A DNA stretch of 64,000 bases, taken from positions 6,161,001-6,225,000 of the forward strand of contig NZ_CP035088.1 of assembly GCF_004786035.1 (NCBI RefSeq), read 5' to 3'. The translations under genes were made by a program, and so were the position numbers. Origin of the DNA: Pseudomonas viciae. Lineage in GTDB: Bacteria > Pseudomonadota > Gammaproteobacteria > Pseudomonadales > Pseudomonadaceae. The first letter of the stretch is position 1. Each line of letters begins with the position of its first letter. The notes under the pieces were generated by a model that worked only from the letters and a program-made list of their open reading frames with translations, was not told the origin of the DNA and ran no database searches. Positions 19,401 through 25,981 of the stretch are shown piece by piece.

Positions 19401-19923
19401 AATGCGCGCCTTGCTTGAGGTAGTCGGCGGACTTCTTGTTGGCGTCGAGCTTGGGCAGCTTCGGCGACGAATCCGGGTACGGGTTGGGCTTGAGCATCTC
19501 CCGGGCCCGCGCATAACCATCCTTGAGCAACGTGTCACGGTGATCACGCACCGCCTGCGGCCAGCGCGGGTCCTCGAACACGCCGGGCTCCGGTTCCAGC
19601 GAGACGTTGGCATTGATCAGCGAAGTGCCGCCCAGGCCGCAACCGACCACCACGTTCTGCTGGGCGTTGACGTGCAGGTCGAACAACCCGGTACGCGAAC
19701 CGATGTGCCCCTCCGGGTCATGCACCTGCAATTGCTCGGTGGCCGCGAGCATGGTGTTGGGGTATTCACCGGGCTGGATCTCCCGGCCGCGCTCCAACAG
19801 ACAGACCTTGCGCCCGGCCCGGGACAGGCGCGAAGCGGCAATGCCGCCGCCGTAGCCGGAACCGATGACGATAACGTCGTAATGTTCCTGGATATCGCTG
19901 ATGGGGGTCGAGATCCGAGTCAT
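16471..19923 (-). CDS. GMC oxidoreductase fused to an alpha/beta hydrolase
   Basis: 1150 residues, about twice a normal GMC enzyme. Residues 1-570: GMC flavoenzyme of the cholesterol-oxidase-like sort, FAD motif GSGYGGG 21-27, catalytic HPLGGC, and C-terminal YVTDGAVIPTSLAVNPLLT. Cys201, 204, 207 and 211 form a C-x2-C-x2-C-x3-C group like a [4Fe-4S] site. Residues about 590-790: a linking domain I do not recognise. Residues about 810-1150: alpha/beta hydrolase with oxyanion region LVHGLGVGS; the nucleophile elbow reads VHCYGA, so Cys922 replaces the usual Ser, with Asp in SGADNQ and His in GYGHIDC. No signal peptide. ATG at 19923 follows GAGAGGA; a TTG two codons earlier is too close to that site. 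Substrate unknown, probably a hydrophobic alcohol or ester. Confidence 0.85.
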   Translation of the reverse strand: MTRISTPISDIQEHYDVIVIGSGYGGGIAASRLSRAGRKVCLLERGREIQPGEYPNTMLAATEQLQVHDPEGHIGSRTGLFDLHVNAQQNVVVGCGLGGTSLINANVSLEPEPGVFEDPRWPQAVRDHRDTLLKDGYARAREMLKPNPYPDSSPKLPKLDANKKSADYLKQGAHFYKPPINVTFDKLPNNLNHVGVEQLPCNGCGDCVSGCNNKAKNTTLMNYLPDAWNHGAEIFCQAEVRHLERDGNGWIVHFQYLDSGREMFSAPTLFVRADIVVVSAGTLGSTEIMLRSRDKGLAMSSQLGEHMSGNGDILGFGHNCDQVINGIGFGAHSAKELEPVGPCITSIIDMRTEGDWRSRMVIEEGSIPGALGRPMVPSMAAFAGMIGVPTDTGFGASLKYKGREAESFLRGPYYGALHNMQTYLIMSHDDAKGRMLLDDKDQLRIDWPGVGEQENVTLGNERLHQSTKALGGIWVENPIWTKLLKHSIVSVHPLGGCVMGEDATQGVVNHKGQVFSGASGTDVYPGLYVTDGAVIPTSLAVNPLLTISAVSERNMGLLAADRGWIIDYTLPSAPRKPVAAPTLGVQFTETMKGYFSTAFTQPQGTDLKVYEAAAKRGKADNSPIEFTLTITAADLNRLIKEPEHAATLVGTLDAPLLSPKPLVASNGVFNLFEQYQEQVGVRHMNYDMKLTAEDGSDYYFSAFKTVPEDDGVLNIWPDTSTLYVTLYRGPDKTGAVIGSGVMHILPADFAKQMTTMKVLNARNERERVEALARFGKFFAGILWESYGGVFAGDVYFNPDAPPRLKRPLDAPAPTVHFFQTEDNVELRLTRYQAGTKGPVMLVHGLGVGSNIFSTDTIQTNLLEYLCKHEYDVWLLDLRVSILLPASKHEWNGDQVAQYDFKAAIEQIQQATLARDVQCVVHCYGATTFFMSMLAGLQGVRSVVCSQIAADTVVATATGLKAGLHLPGMLDAIGIKSLTAYADTKENWFNKLYDKALNGYARIEAQGYCTNPVCHRITFMYASLYRHDTLNETLHDNLHELFGESNMHTFEHLALIVRKGHLVDFKGNDVYMPHFDRLKLPICFISGADNQCYLPQSTLKTYERLCDMHGPQLFSRHEVAGYGHIDCIFGKDAVVDVYPLILEHLEKTALG

Positions 19924-20340
19924 GTTCAAGTCCTCTCAGGCAGATAGGGCAACTCTGCGGTTGCCTGCAAATCGACAGGCGCACGAACGCCTGGCCACTG
20001 TCCCGTATGGGTTCAAGCGGCAGTCAACGGTGTAACGGGGAAACGCGAGGGCTCAGTCAGGCGCTATAGACGCGCACGCTGATAGGTGGCGTGACGCCGA
20101 ATGCGCCTGGGCAACGCAGTGGCAGGCGTCGGGACGCACATCACAAGGGAGATCGGGTACGAGCGAAGAGGCGGGCTATCCATCATGCGTTCTCCCTGAA
20201 CCTGACATGGATAAAGTCGCGGTGTCCTTGTGCCATGAGTGAAGACAGGTGATCCCCCCCCGTCAAGGGAACACCTTAGAACTGTATGAAATTTGATCTA
20301 TTACGTTTCAGACTATGACTGTCGGGGCCTGCAGCCTTTC
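19924..20340. other. Gene-free region upstream of the GMC-hydrolase gene
   Basis: About 400 bp with no credible coding frame on either strand. It should contain the GMC-hydrolase promoter (minus strand). A C8 run lies near 20253-20260. I saw no REP copy or clear hairpin here; the right end turns AT-rich just before the DnaA-box repeats begin. Confidence 0.5.
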
Positions 20341-20349
20341 GCAAACAAG

Positions 20350-20909
20350 TTATCCACACGACCACCCACAGTAAATGGGGACAAGTGCCTCGACCGTCGG
20401 ATTTTTCTTTTGATAAAGCCAAGAAAAACCGTGACTTATGAACAATGACGGTTTTTACGGCGCACAGGTCAATTATTGATCAGATGCCTGAAAGGCTTGC
20501 CAGGCTTGGGGTGTGGAGGACAGCGAACACCTTATCCACAGAAGCGCCAACAGTGTTTGGGGGTAATTCTGATGGTTCTGTGGAAAACCGCTTTAACGGC
20601 TTATAAATCGGGGTTCCGCTGGGGTTTCTCGGGTAAAAACAAGGAATTGATCATTTAATGATCAATTCCTTGAAAGCCTCGCTCCGTATGGCTTGTAGAG
20701 GACAGCGAACATCTTATCCACAGAAGCGCCAACAGAGATTGGGGGCAAGTATGGGGCTGCGCCCAAGCTTATTCACAAATAAAACCCAGGAAAAACCGTG
20801 GGTTAGGCTGGTTGTTTTTTAAGCGCTGGCTTGGAGGGCCTGATCTGCGTGGGGTGTGGCGAGGGGCGAACAGGTTATCCACAGAGGCGCGCACAGGGAT
20901 TGTGGGTAA
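20350..20909. repeat. Cluster of 35-bp elements, each starting with the DnaA box TTATCCACA
   Basis: Four 35-bp elements at 20350-20384, 20532-20566, 20714-20748 and 20875-20909 (a fifth at 21759-21793). All begin with the perfect DnaA box TTATCCACA and end in a TGGGGnnAA or TGTGGGTAA motif after 17 bp, so the last two copies carry facing box-like ends. Starts are 182, 182 and 161 bp apart. Another box, TTATTCACA, is at 20769-20777. Short AT-rich stretches and a perfect palindrome lie between. No credible gene; a 60-codon frame at 20476-20658 runs through the repeats and into the palindrome. Confidence 0.85.
20640..20672. repeat. Perfect 16-bp inverted repeat with a one-base centre
   Basis: Arms CAAGGAATTGATCATT (20640-20655) and its exact complement (20657-20672) around a single T. 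AT-rich against a GC-rich background, with two GATC sites. It lies between the second and third 35-bp elements. Without a T-run it is not a standard terminator. Confidence 0.9.
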
Positions 20910-20935
20910 ACACCAATTCTACTGTGGGAGCGGGC
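20805..20935. repeat. Long direct repeat, left copy, flanking the GNAT gene
   Basis: Begins AGGCTGG and contains the fourth 35-bp element and the start of a REP copy. It lines up with 21689-21819 at a fixed offset of 884 bp without net insertion or deletion. Confidence 0.88.
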
Positions 20936-21012
20936 TTGCTCGCGAAGGCGGTGTGTCAGTCGATGAAAATGTTGCCTGACACGCCGCTTTCGCGAGCAAG
21001 CCCGCTCCCACA
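20922..21012. repeat. REP doublet (REPIN)
   Basis: Inverted REP copies at 20922-20946 and 20989-21012 just past the GNAT stop; the left one is shared with the long direct repeat. Confidence 0.9.
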
Positions 21013-21018
21013 TGACGC

Positions 21019-21585
21019 TCAAGGCCGATGCATGAGATACGCCTGCCCCGTCACCCGAATCATCGGATGCGGGACAACCTGGCAGGTTTTGACGATGCCA
21101 AAGCCATGGCGCTCATAAAAGCGTCGGGCGCCGGTGTTCGCGGCATAGTCGATCAGGCTCAGGCCTTTGAGCGCCAGTTGATCGGCACGCTGTTGCGCCA
21201 GCTCGAGAAAGCGCACGCCGAGCCCCTTGTTACGCCAACCTTCATGCAGGGCCAAGCTCGATATATAGAGGGTATCGGGGACTTCCATGTCGGCGTAGGG
21301 CGCCAGGATCGGATCAGTGACGGGAGCCGCCTGCGGATCCTCACGCGTCACGTAGCTGTGCATCATGCCGATGACCTGTCCATTGGCTTGCGCGACAAGA
21401 CAATTCTGGTAGGAAAAATCGACATTTTCTCGGGCATAACGAGCGGCTCCCACCTCCAGGAGGTCCTGCCCTGGCTCCGCCAATTGACTCCAGATGTAAT
21501 CCGACGCGCCCTCTGAGGAAATCCGGAACAACCGGGCGATCTCCCGTGTATCCATGGGCAAGGCCGGACGAAATTCAACTTCCAT
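21019..21585 (-). CDS. GNAT-family N-acetyltransferase
   Basis: 188 residues. GNAT fold, with the acetyl-CoA loop region YISSLALHEGWRNKGLGVRFLELA and the late RRFYERHGFGIVKTCQ segment. Substrate unknown. The ATG at 21585 (MEVEFRPALPMDTREIA) has GGAG upstream; a TTG eight codons earlier is open but has no binding site. The gene stands alone between 130-bp direct repeats 884 bp apart, so it could be lost or have been gained through them. Confidence 0.85.
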   Translation of the reverse strand: MEVEFRPALPMDTREIARLFRISSEGASDYIWSQLAEPGQDLLEVGAARYARENVDFSYQNCLVAQANGQVIGMMHSYVTREDPQAAPVTDPILAPYADMEVPDTLYISSLALHEGWRNKGLGVRFLELAQQRADQLALKGLSLIDYAANTGARRFYERHGFGIVKTCQVVPHPMIRVTGQAYLMHRP

Positions 21586-21688
21586 TGATAGGGCTCCATT
21601 AGCTGTCAAACGGCTTTTTTACGCACAGGTTTGAGTCGCGACAACATACCTGGCCAGCGGTTTTATGGCTGGATGTTGCAGTAAGGTC

Positions 21689-21819
21689 AGGCTGGTCGTT
21701 TTTTGAGCGCAGGTTTGAAAGGCTTGATTGGCGTGCTGTGCGCATAGGGCCGAACAGGTTATCCACAGAGACGCGCACAGGGATTGTGGGTAAACACCCA
21801 TCCTACTGTGGGAGCGAGC
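21689..21819. repeat. Long direct repeat, right copy, flanking the GNAT gene
   Basis: Counterpart of 20805-20935. Contains the 35-bp element at 21759-21793, which differs from the left one at a single base by eye, and the start of a REP palindrome. Confidence 0.88.
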
Positions 21820-21835
21820 ACGCTCGCCCCCACAG
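21806..21835. repeat. Single REP hairpin
   Basis: Near-perfect palindrome of the CTGTGGGAGCGAGC type, immediately downstream of the ETF beta gene; may end that operon. Confidence 0.8.
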
Positions 21836-21855
21836 GGTTTGTGGTGAGCTTGGAT

Positions 21856-22626
21856 TTAGCGAACCACCCCTTCCTCCACCAACAACTTGAGAATCGCCTC
21901 GGCGCCCGCCTCCGGGCTGACGCCCTTGAGCACTTGCCCGCCTCCGCCGCTGGCCTTGGCCGTGGCGGCTTTCATGCGGTCGGCGCCGCTCTTGGCCTTG
22001 ATCACTTTCAAGCGCTTGGGCCGTGGTTTGGCCGGTTGCAGGGTCGCCACTGCCAGCAGGGTGTCGTCGATCACCTCGACTTCCTCCGCGTGTAGCACGC
22101 CGCGCCGCGCCGGGCCGTAGGCGCTTTGCCGAGGTTTGGGCGCGGCGTTATCCACAGTGGCCAGGAACGGTAAGCGCACTTTGAGACGGCGCCGTTGGCC
22201 GCGGGGCAAGGCTTGCAGCACCAAGGCCACGCCGTTGTCGATGGATTCGACCTGGGCCAGCCCTACCACCAGCGGCCAACCGAGGTTTTCCGCCAACAGG
22301 AACGGCAACATGCCCGAGCCTTCGCCGGTTTCCGCCTGGCTGCCGGTGAGCACCACTTGAGCGCCAGCGTCACGCAGGTAGTCGGTCAGGGCCGGCAGCG
22401 CGTCGGCGCCGATGGGGTTTTCCAGAACGTAGAGTTCGTCCAGGCCCATGCCCAGGTAAGCGCGCAGGGCCGGTTCGGCCACATCGCCGGCGTGCAGCAC
22501 TTGCAGGTCGTTGCCGGCCAGTTGCAGGCCGAGCTCCACGGCCCGGGCGTCCTGCTCGGCACGCCGGGGCCGACCGGAGGTCGGGTGGGCGCCGATGGAC
22601 ACCAGGCTGATCACTTGAGTACTCAT
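21856..22626 (-). CDS. etfB: Electron transfer flavoprotein beta subunit, dimethylglycine operon type
   Basis: 256 residues. ETF beta-like fold, with LLAENLGWPLVVGLAQVE and a C-terminal region rich in Lys and Gly. Together with the alpha subunit just upstream it should take electrons from dimethylglycine demethylase DgcAB and pass them to the ubiquinone pool. Sequence differs from housekeeping EtfB, so I take it as a dedicated paralogue, as in P. aeruginosa beside dgcAB. Last gene of a minus-strand operon; starts 15 bp after the etfA stop. Confidence 0.88.
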   Translation of the reverse strand: MSTQVISLVSIGAHPTSGRPRRAEQDARAVELGLQLAGNDLQVLHAGDVAEPALRAYLGMGLDELYVLENPIGADALPALTDYLRDAGAQVVLTGSQAETGEGSGMLPFLLAENLGWPLVVGLAQVESIDNGVALVLQALPRGQRRRLKVRLPFLATVDNAAPKPRQSAYGPARRGVLHAEEVEVIDDTLLAVATLQPAKPRPKRLKVIKAKSGADRMKAATAKASGGGGQVLKGVSPEAGAEAILKLLVEEGVVR

Positions 22627-22641
22627 GGTTGAATCCTTAGC

Positions 22642-23862
22642 TTAAGCCGCATCACGCTTGGCTTCGTTGCGGTAAGCCTCTACCGCCGCGATCAAGGCCT
22701 GGAGAATCGCCGCGCTGTCGCCGATCACCGACAGGTCTGCCCGTTTGATCATGTCGCAACCCGGGTCGAGGTTGATCGCCACCACCTTGTCGCAGGCACC
22801 GATGCCTTGCAGGTGCTGGATCGCCCCGGAAATCCCCACCGCCACATAGACCCGCGCCGTGACCCAGGTACCGGACGCACCTACCTGACGGTCGCGGCCC
22901 ATGAAGCCGTCGTCCACCGCCACCCGTGAAGCGCCTTCGGTGGCGCCCAGGGCCGCAGCGGTCTGGTGGAAAAGATCCCAGTCCTTGACCCCGTTGCCGC
23001 CGGAGAAAATGAATTCGGCTTCGGCCATCGGGATCGCCCCCGGGTCCACCGCCACCGCGCCCAGGTCTTCGATGCGCGACAAACTGCGCGCCACGCTTGT
23101 GGATAACTCCACCGGCAAGGCTTCATGGCGAGTTTCGCTAACCGGCTCGGCGCATTCGGCCGCTGCCAGGATCAAGCGCGCCAATGGCCGGGCCAGGTCT
23201 TGCAAGCCGGCACCGGCACGACCGATACACTCCTCGCCCTTGACCTGCCAGACCCGCGTGGCCGGACGTTCGCCCAGGGCCGCAGCCAGACGCCGGCCCA
23301 GTTCACCGCCACCGGTGCGGCTGTCGGGCAGCAGCCAATGGCGTGGATTGAATTGGTTATCCACAGCCCGCAGGCCCTGCACCCGTTGTTCCGGTGCATA
23401 ACCACTGAACTCTTCGCCACCCAGCACCAGCAAGCGGTCAACGCCCGCCGTGGCGAAGGCATTTTCCTTGTGCTCGCCGAACACCACCGCCAACACCGCG
23501 CCATCGCTCCCGGCCAGTTGATGGGCCAGGCCCAGCAGATCGCGGTCGTGGCTGCTGAGGCGGCCACCGACCATGTCCGGCACCACACTGATGTAGAACG
23601 CCGGTTGTGGCACTTGATGCAGTGGCAGTTGCACCTCAGCGGCGGCGGTACGCTTGGTCGCGCCACCCTGCTGGGCACCGCTGCGGTCAATGCGTTTGAT
23701 GCCGTTGGGGCCGATGAAACCCACGCCATGGACATTCTTGCGGATAACGCCGTTGGGCCCCATCCAGCTGTGCTGTACCGGTTGCATGGCCGCGTGCAGC
23801 GGGTGCAGGCGGTTGCGGGCGATCCACTCGGCGCGAGGGTCGCGGCGGATGATGTCGCTCAT
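22642..23862 (-). CDS. etfA: Electron transfer flavoprotein alpha subunit, dimethylglycine operon type
   Basis: 406 residues, longer than the usual 310 or so. The FAD-binding C-terminal domain is clear: GASGTWVTARVYVAVGISG, then INLDPGCDMIKRADLSVIGD. The first 80 residues are an extension with two GPNG motifs at 35-38 and 51-54 (GPNGVIRK, GPNGIKRI) that standard EtfA lacks. Start ATG overlaps the dgcB stop by one base (TAATG), so translation is coupled. Works with the beta subunit to carry electrons from DgcAB. Confidence 0.9.
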   Translation of the reverse strand: MSDIIRRDPRAEWIARNRLHPLHAAMQPVQHSWMGPNGVIRKNVHGVGFIGPNGIKRIDRSGAQQGGATKRTAAAEVQLPLHQVPQPAFYISVVPDMVGGRLSSHDRDLLGLAHQLAGSDGAVLAVVFGEHKENAFATAGVDRLLVLGGEEFSGYAPEQRVQGLRAVDNQFNPRHWLLPDSRTGGGELGRRLAAALGERPATRVWQVKGEECIGRAGAGLQDLARPLARLILAAAECAEPVSETRHEALPVELSTSVARSLSRIEDLGAVAVDPGAIPMAEAEFIFSGGNGVKDWDLFHQTAAALGATEGASRVAVDDGFMGRDRQVGASGTWVTARVYVAVGISGAIQHLQGIGACDKVVAINLDPGCDMIKRADLSVIGDSAAILQALIAAVEAYRNEAKRDAA

Positions 23863-25811
23863 TAATGCACCTCCGCAGGTTCACGTTTGACCGGGGCCGC
23901 GGTTTTGCCCGGGGCCGCGTCTTCGAGCAGGGCGTCGGCCACCAACTCGGCGATGTCCTTGATCAACGGTCGCGGCTCGACCACACCTTCAAGCATCGCG
24001 GTGCATTGTGGACAACCCACGGCCACCAGCTCGGCGCCGGTTTCGCGGATGTCTTCCATGCGCATGTCGGGAATCCGCTGCTTGCCCGGGATGTCGGTGA
24101 TCGGCGCACCGCCGCCACCGCCGCAGCAACGCGAGCGGAAACCGGAACGCTGCATTTCCTTGACCTCGATACCCAGCGCACGCAGCACTTGGCGTGGCGC
24201 CTCGTATTCGCCGTTGTAGCGGCCCAGGTAGCACGGGTCGTGATAGGTCACGCTGTCGCCCTTGTGCTGGCCGAGGCTGAGGGCACCAGCGTCGATGATC
24301 TCCGCCAGGTAGGTGCTGTGGTGCTGCACCAGGTAGTTGCCATCGAAAGCGCCGTATTCGTTTTTCAGCACGTGGAAGCTATGGGGGTCGCAGGTGACGA
24401 TGCGATTGAAACTGTACTTGGCCAGGGTCTGGATGTTGCGTTTGGCCAACAGCTGGAAGGTCGCTTCATCGCCCAGGCGCCGGGCCACATCGCCGCTGTC
24501 GCGCTCTTCGAGGCCGAGCACGGCGAAGTCGACTTTTGCGGCTTTGAGCACTTTGACGAAGGCACGCAGGGTGCGTTGGTTGCGCATGTCGAAAGCACCG
24601 TCGCCAACCCAGAACAGCACGTCGGTAGACTTCTTCTCGCTGAGCAGATTGAGGTTCAGGTCCGCCGCCCAGTTCATCCGCCCACCCGGGGCGAAACCAC
24701 CCGGGTTGTCGGTGGCGATGAGGTTTTCCAGGACCTCGGCGCCCTTGTTCGGCGTGGCGCCCTTTTCCAGGGTCAGGTGCCTGCGCATGTCGACGATGGC
24801 ATCGACGTGCTCGATCATCATCGGGCATTCCTCCACGCAGGCCCGGCAGGTGGTGCACGACCATAGTGTCTCGGCGTCCACCAGGCCGTTGACGATCGGC
24901 TGATGGGGATTGCCAGCATGTTCGCCCACCGGTTTACCGGGGTACGGACTGCCGGCGAACTTCGCATCGGTGCCGCCGGCCAGGCCGACGACCATGTCCT
25001 GAATGAGTTTCTTCGGGTTCAGCGGCTGGCCGGCGGCAAAGGCCGGGCAAGCAGCTTCGCACTTGCCGCACTGCACGCAGGCGTCGAAGCCAAGCAGTTG
25101 GTTCCAGGTGAAGTCCTTGGGTTTCTCAACGCCCAGCGGCGCGGTGGGGTCGCTCAGGTCCAGCGGTTTGAGGCCGGTGGAGCGGCCACCGCCAAAACGC
25201 TCGGCACGGCGGTGCCAGGCCAGGTGCAGGGCACCGGCGAAGGCGTGCTTCATCGGCCCGCCCCAGGTCATGCCGAAGAACATCTCCGACACGCCCCAAA
25301 GCACGCCCAGGCCCAGCAATGCCACCAGTACCCAGCCACCGAAGTCCGCCGGCAAGATCCCCGCCACCGGCAAGGTCACCAGGAAGAAGCTGATGGAAAA
25401 CGCGAACAGGCTTTTCGGCAGGCGCATCCACGGGCCTTTCGACAGCCGTGACGGTGGGTTGCGCCGGCGCAGGGCGACGAAAATCGCGCCGCTGAACATC
25501 AGCAGCGTGGCAAACAGCAAGGCATAGCCCAGGATGCGGTTCTGGAGGCCGAAGCCGTGCACCAGGATCGCCAATACCGCCGCCAGCACAAAGCCGCCCG
25601 CCGTGGCGACGTGGGTGTTGGCGATGTATTTGTCCCGCGCCACTACGTGGTGCAAGTCCACCATGTAGCGCTTGGGCATGGCGAAGAGACCGCCGATCAG
25701 GTCGACCTTGGACGGTCGGCCCCGGCGCCACATGTTCACCCGCCGCAAGGCGCCAAGGACCGCGAGGCCCAAAGCGGCGAACAGCAGGATGGGAAGAAGG
25801 GTGTTCAGCAT
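23862..25811 (-). CDS. dgcB: Dimethylglycine catabolism iron-sulfur membrane protein
   Basis: 649 residues. Several membrane segments in the first 180 residues, then two [4Fe-4S] motifs (Cys245, 248, 251, 255 and Cys319, 322, 325, 329), then CCG domains (YHDPCYLGRYN and RSRCCGGGGGAP) of the heterodisulfide reductase type. It probably moves electrons between DgcA, the ETF and the respiratory chain. Start at MLNTLLPILL with GGGAG upstream; 12 more codons are open but lack a binding site. Set between dgcA and etfA as in P. aeruginosa. Confidence 0.93.
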   Translation of the reverse strand: MLNTLLPILLFAALGLAVLGALRRVNMWRRGRPSKVDLIGGLFAMPKRYMVDLHHVVARDKYIANTHVATAGGFVLAAVLAILVHGFGLQNRILGYALLFATLLMFSGAIFVALRRRNPPSRLSKGPWMRLPKSLFAFSISFFLVTLPVAGILPADFGGWVLVALLGLGVLWGVSEMFFGMTWGGPMKHAFAGALHLAWHRRAERFGGGRSTGLKPLDLSDPTAPLGVEKPKDFTWNQLLGFDACVQCGKCEAACPAFAAGQPLNPKKLIQDMVVGLAGGTDAKFAGSPYPGKPVGEHAGNPHQPIVNGLVDAETLWSCTTCRACVEECPMMIEHVDAIVDMRRHLTLEKGATPNKGAEVLENLIATDNPGGFAPGGRMNWAADLNLNLLSEKKSTDVLFWVGDGAFDMRNQRTLRAFVKVLKAAKVDFAVLGLEERDSGDVARRLGDEATFQLLAKRNIQTLAKYSFNRIVTCDPHSFHVLKNEYGAFDGNYLVQHHSTYLAEIIDAGALSLGQHKGDSVTYHDPCYLGRYNGEYEAPRQVLRALGIEVKEMQRSGFRSRCCGGGGGAPITDIPGKQRIPDMRMEDIRETGAELVAVGCPQCTAMLEGVVEPRPLIKDIAELVADALLEDAAPGKTAAPVKREPAEVH

Positions 25812-25873
25812 GGTGAAGCTCCCAAAGACCTCAGGTCTTGCAGGCACAGAAACCTGGATGTCTTGCTCGATTC

Positions 25874-25966
25874 CTGTGGGAGCGGGCTTGCTCGCGAAGA
25901 CGGACTGACATTCAACATCGATGTCGACTGATCCAGCGCTTTCGCGAGCAAGCCCGCTCCCACAGG
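25874..25966. repeat. REP doublet (REPIN) between dgcA and dgcB
   Basis: Inverted REP copies at 25874-25898 and 25940-25966 in the 170-bp gap within the operon. A TTATCCACA sequence follows at 25968-25976. Confidence 0.9.
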
Positions 25967-25981
25967 GTTATCCACAAGCCG

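Larger units (their letters stand above)
21586..21855. other. Intergenic region between the ETF beta and GNAT genes
   Basis: 270 bp with no gene. It holds the right long repeat, the fifth 35-bp DnaA-box element and a REP hairpin. The GNAT promoter should lie in the first 100 bp. Confidence 0.6.

Noticed and set aside
20476..20658. 60-codon frame in the repeat region
   Set aside because: Crosses the 35-bp element and ends in the palindrome; no binding site and no protein-like composition.
20350..20909. Chromosomal replication origin
   Set aside because: No dnaA, dnaN, rpmH or gidA gene nearby, and the boxes lie in dispersed repeats. I keep only the idea of a DnaA-binding locus.
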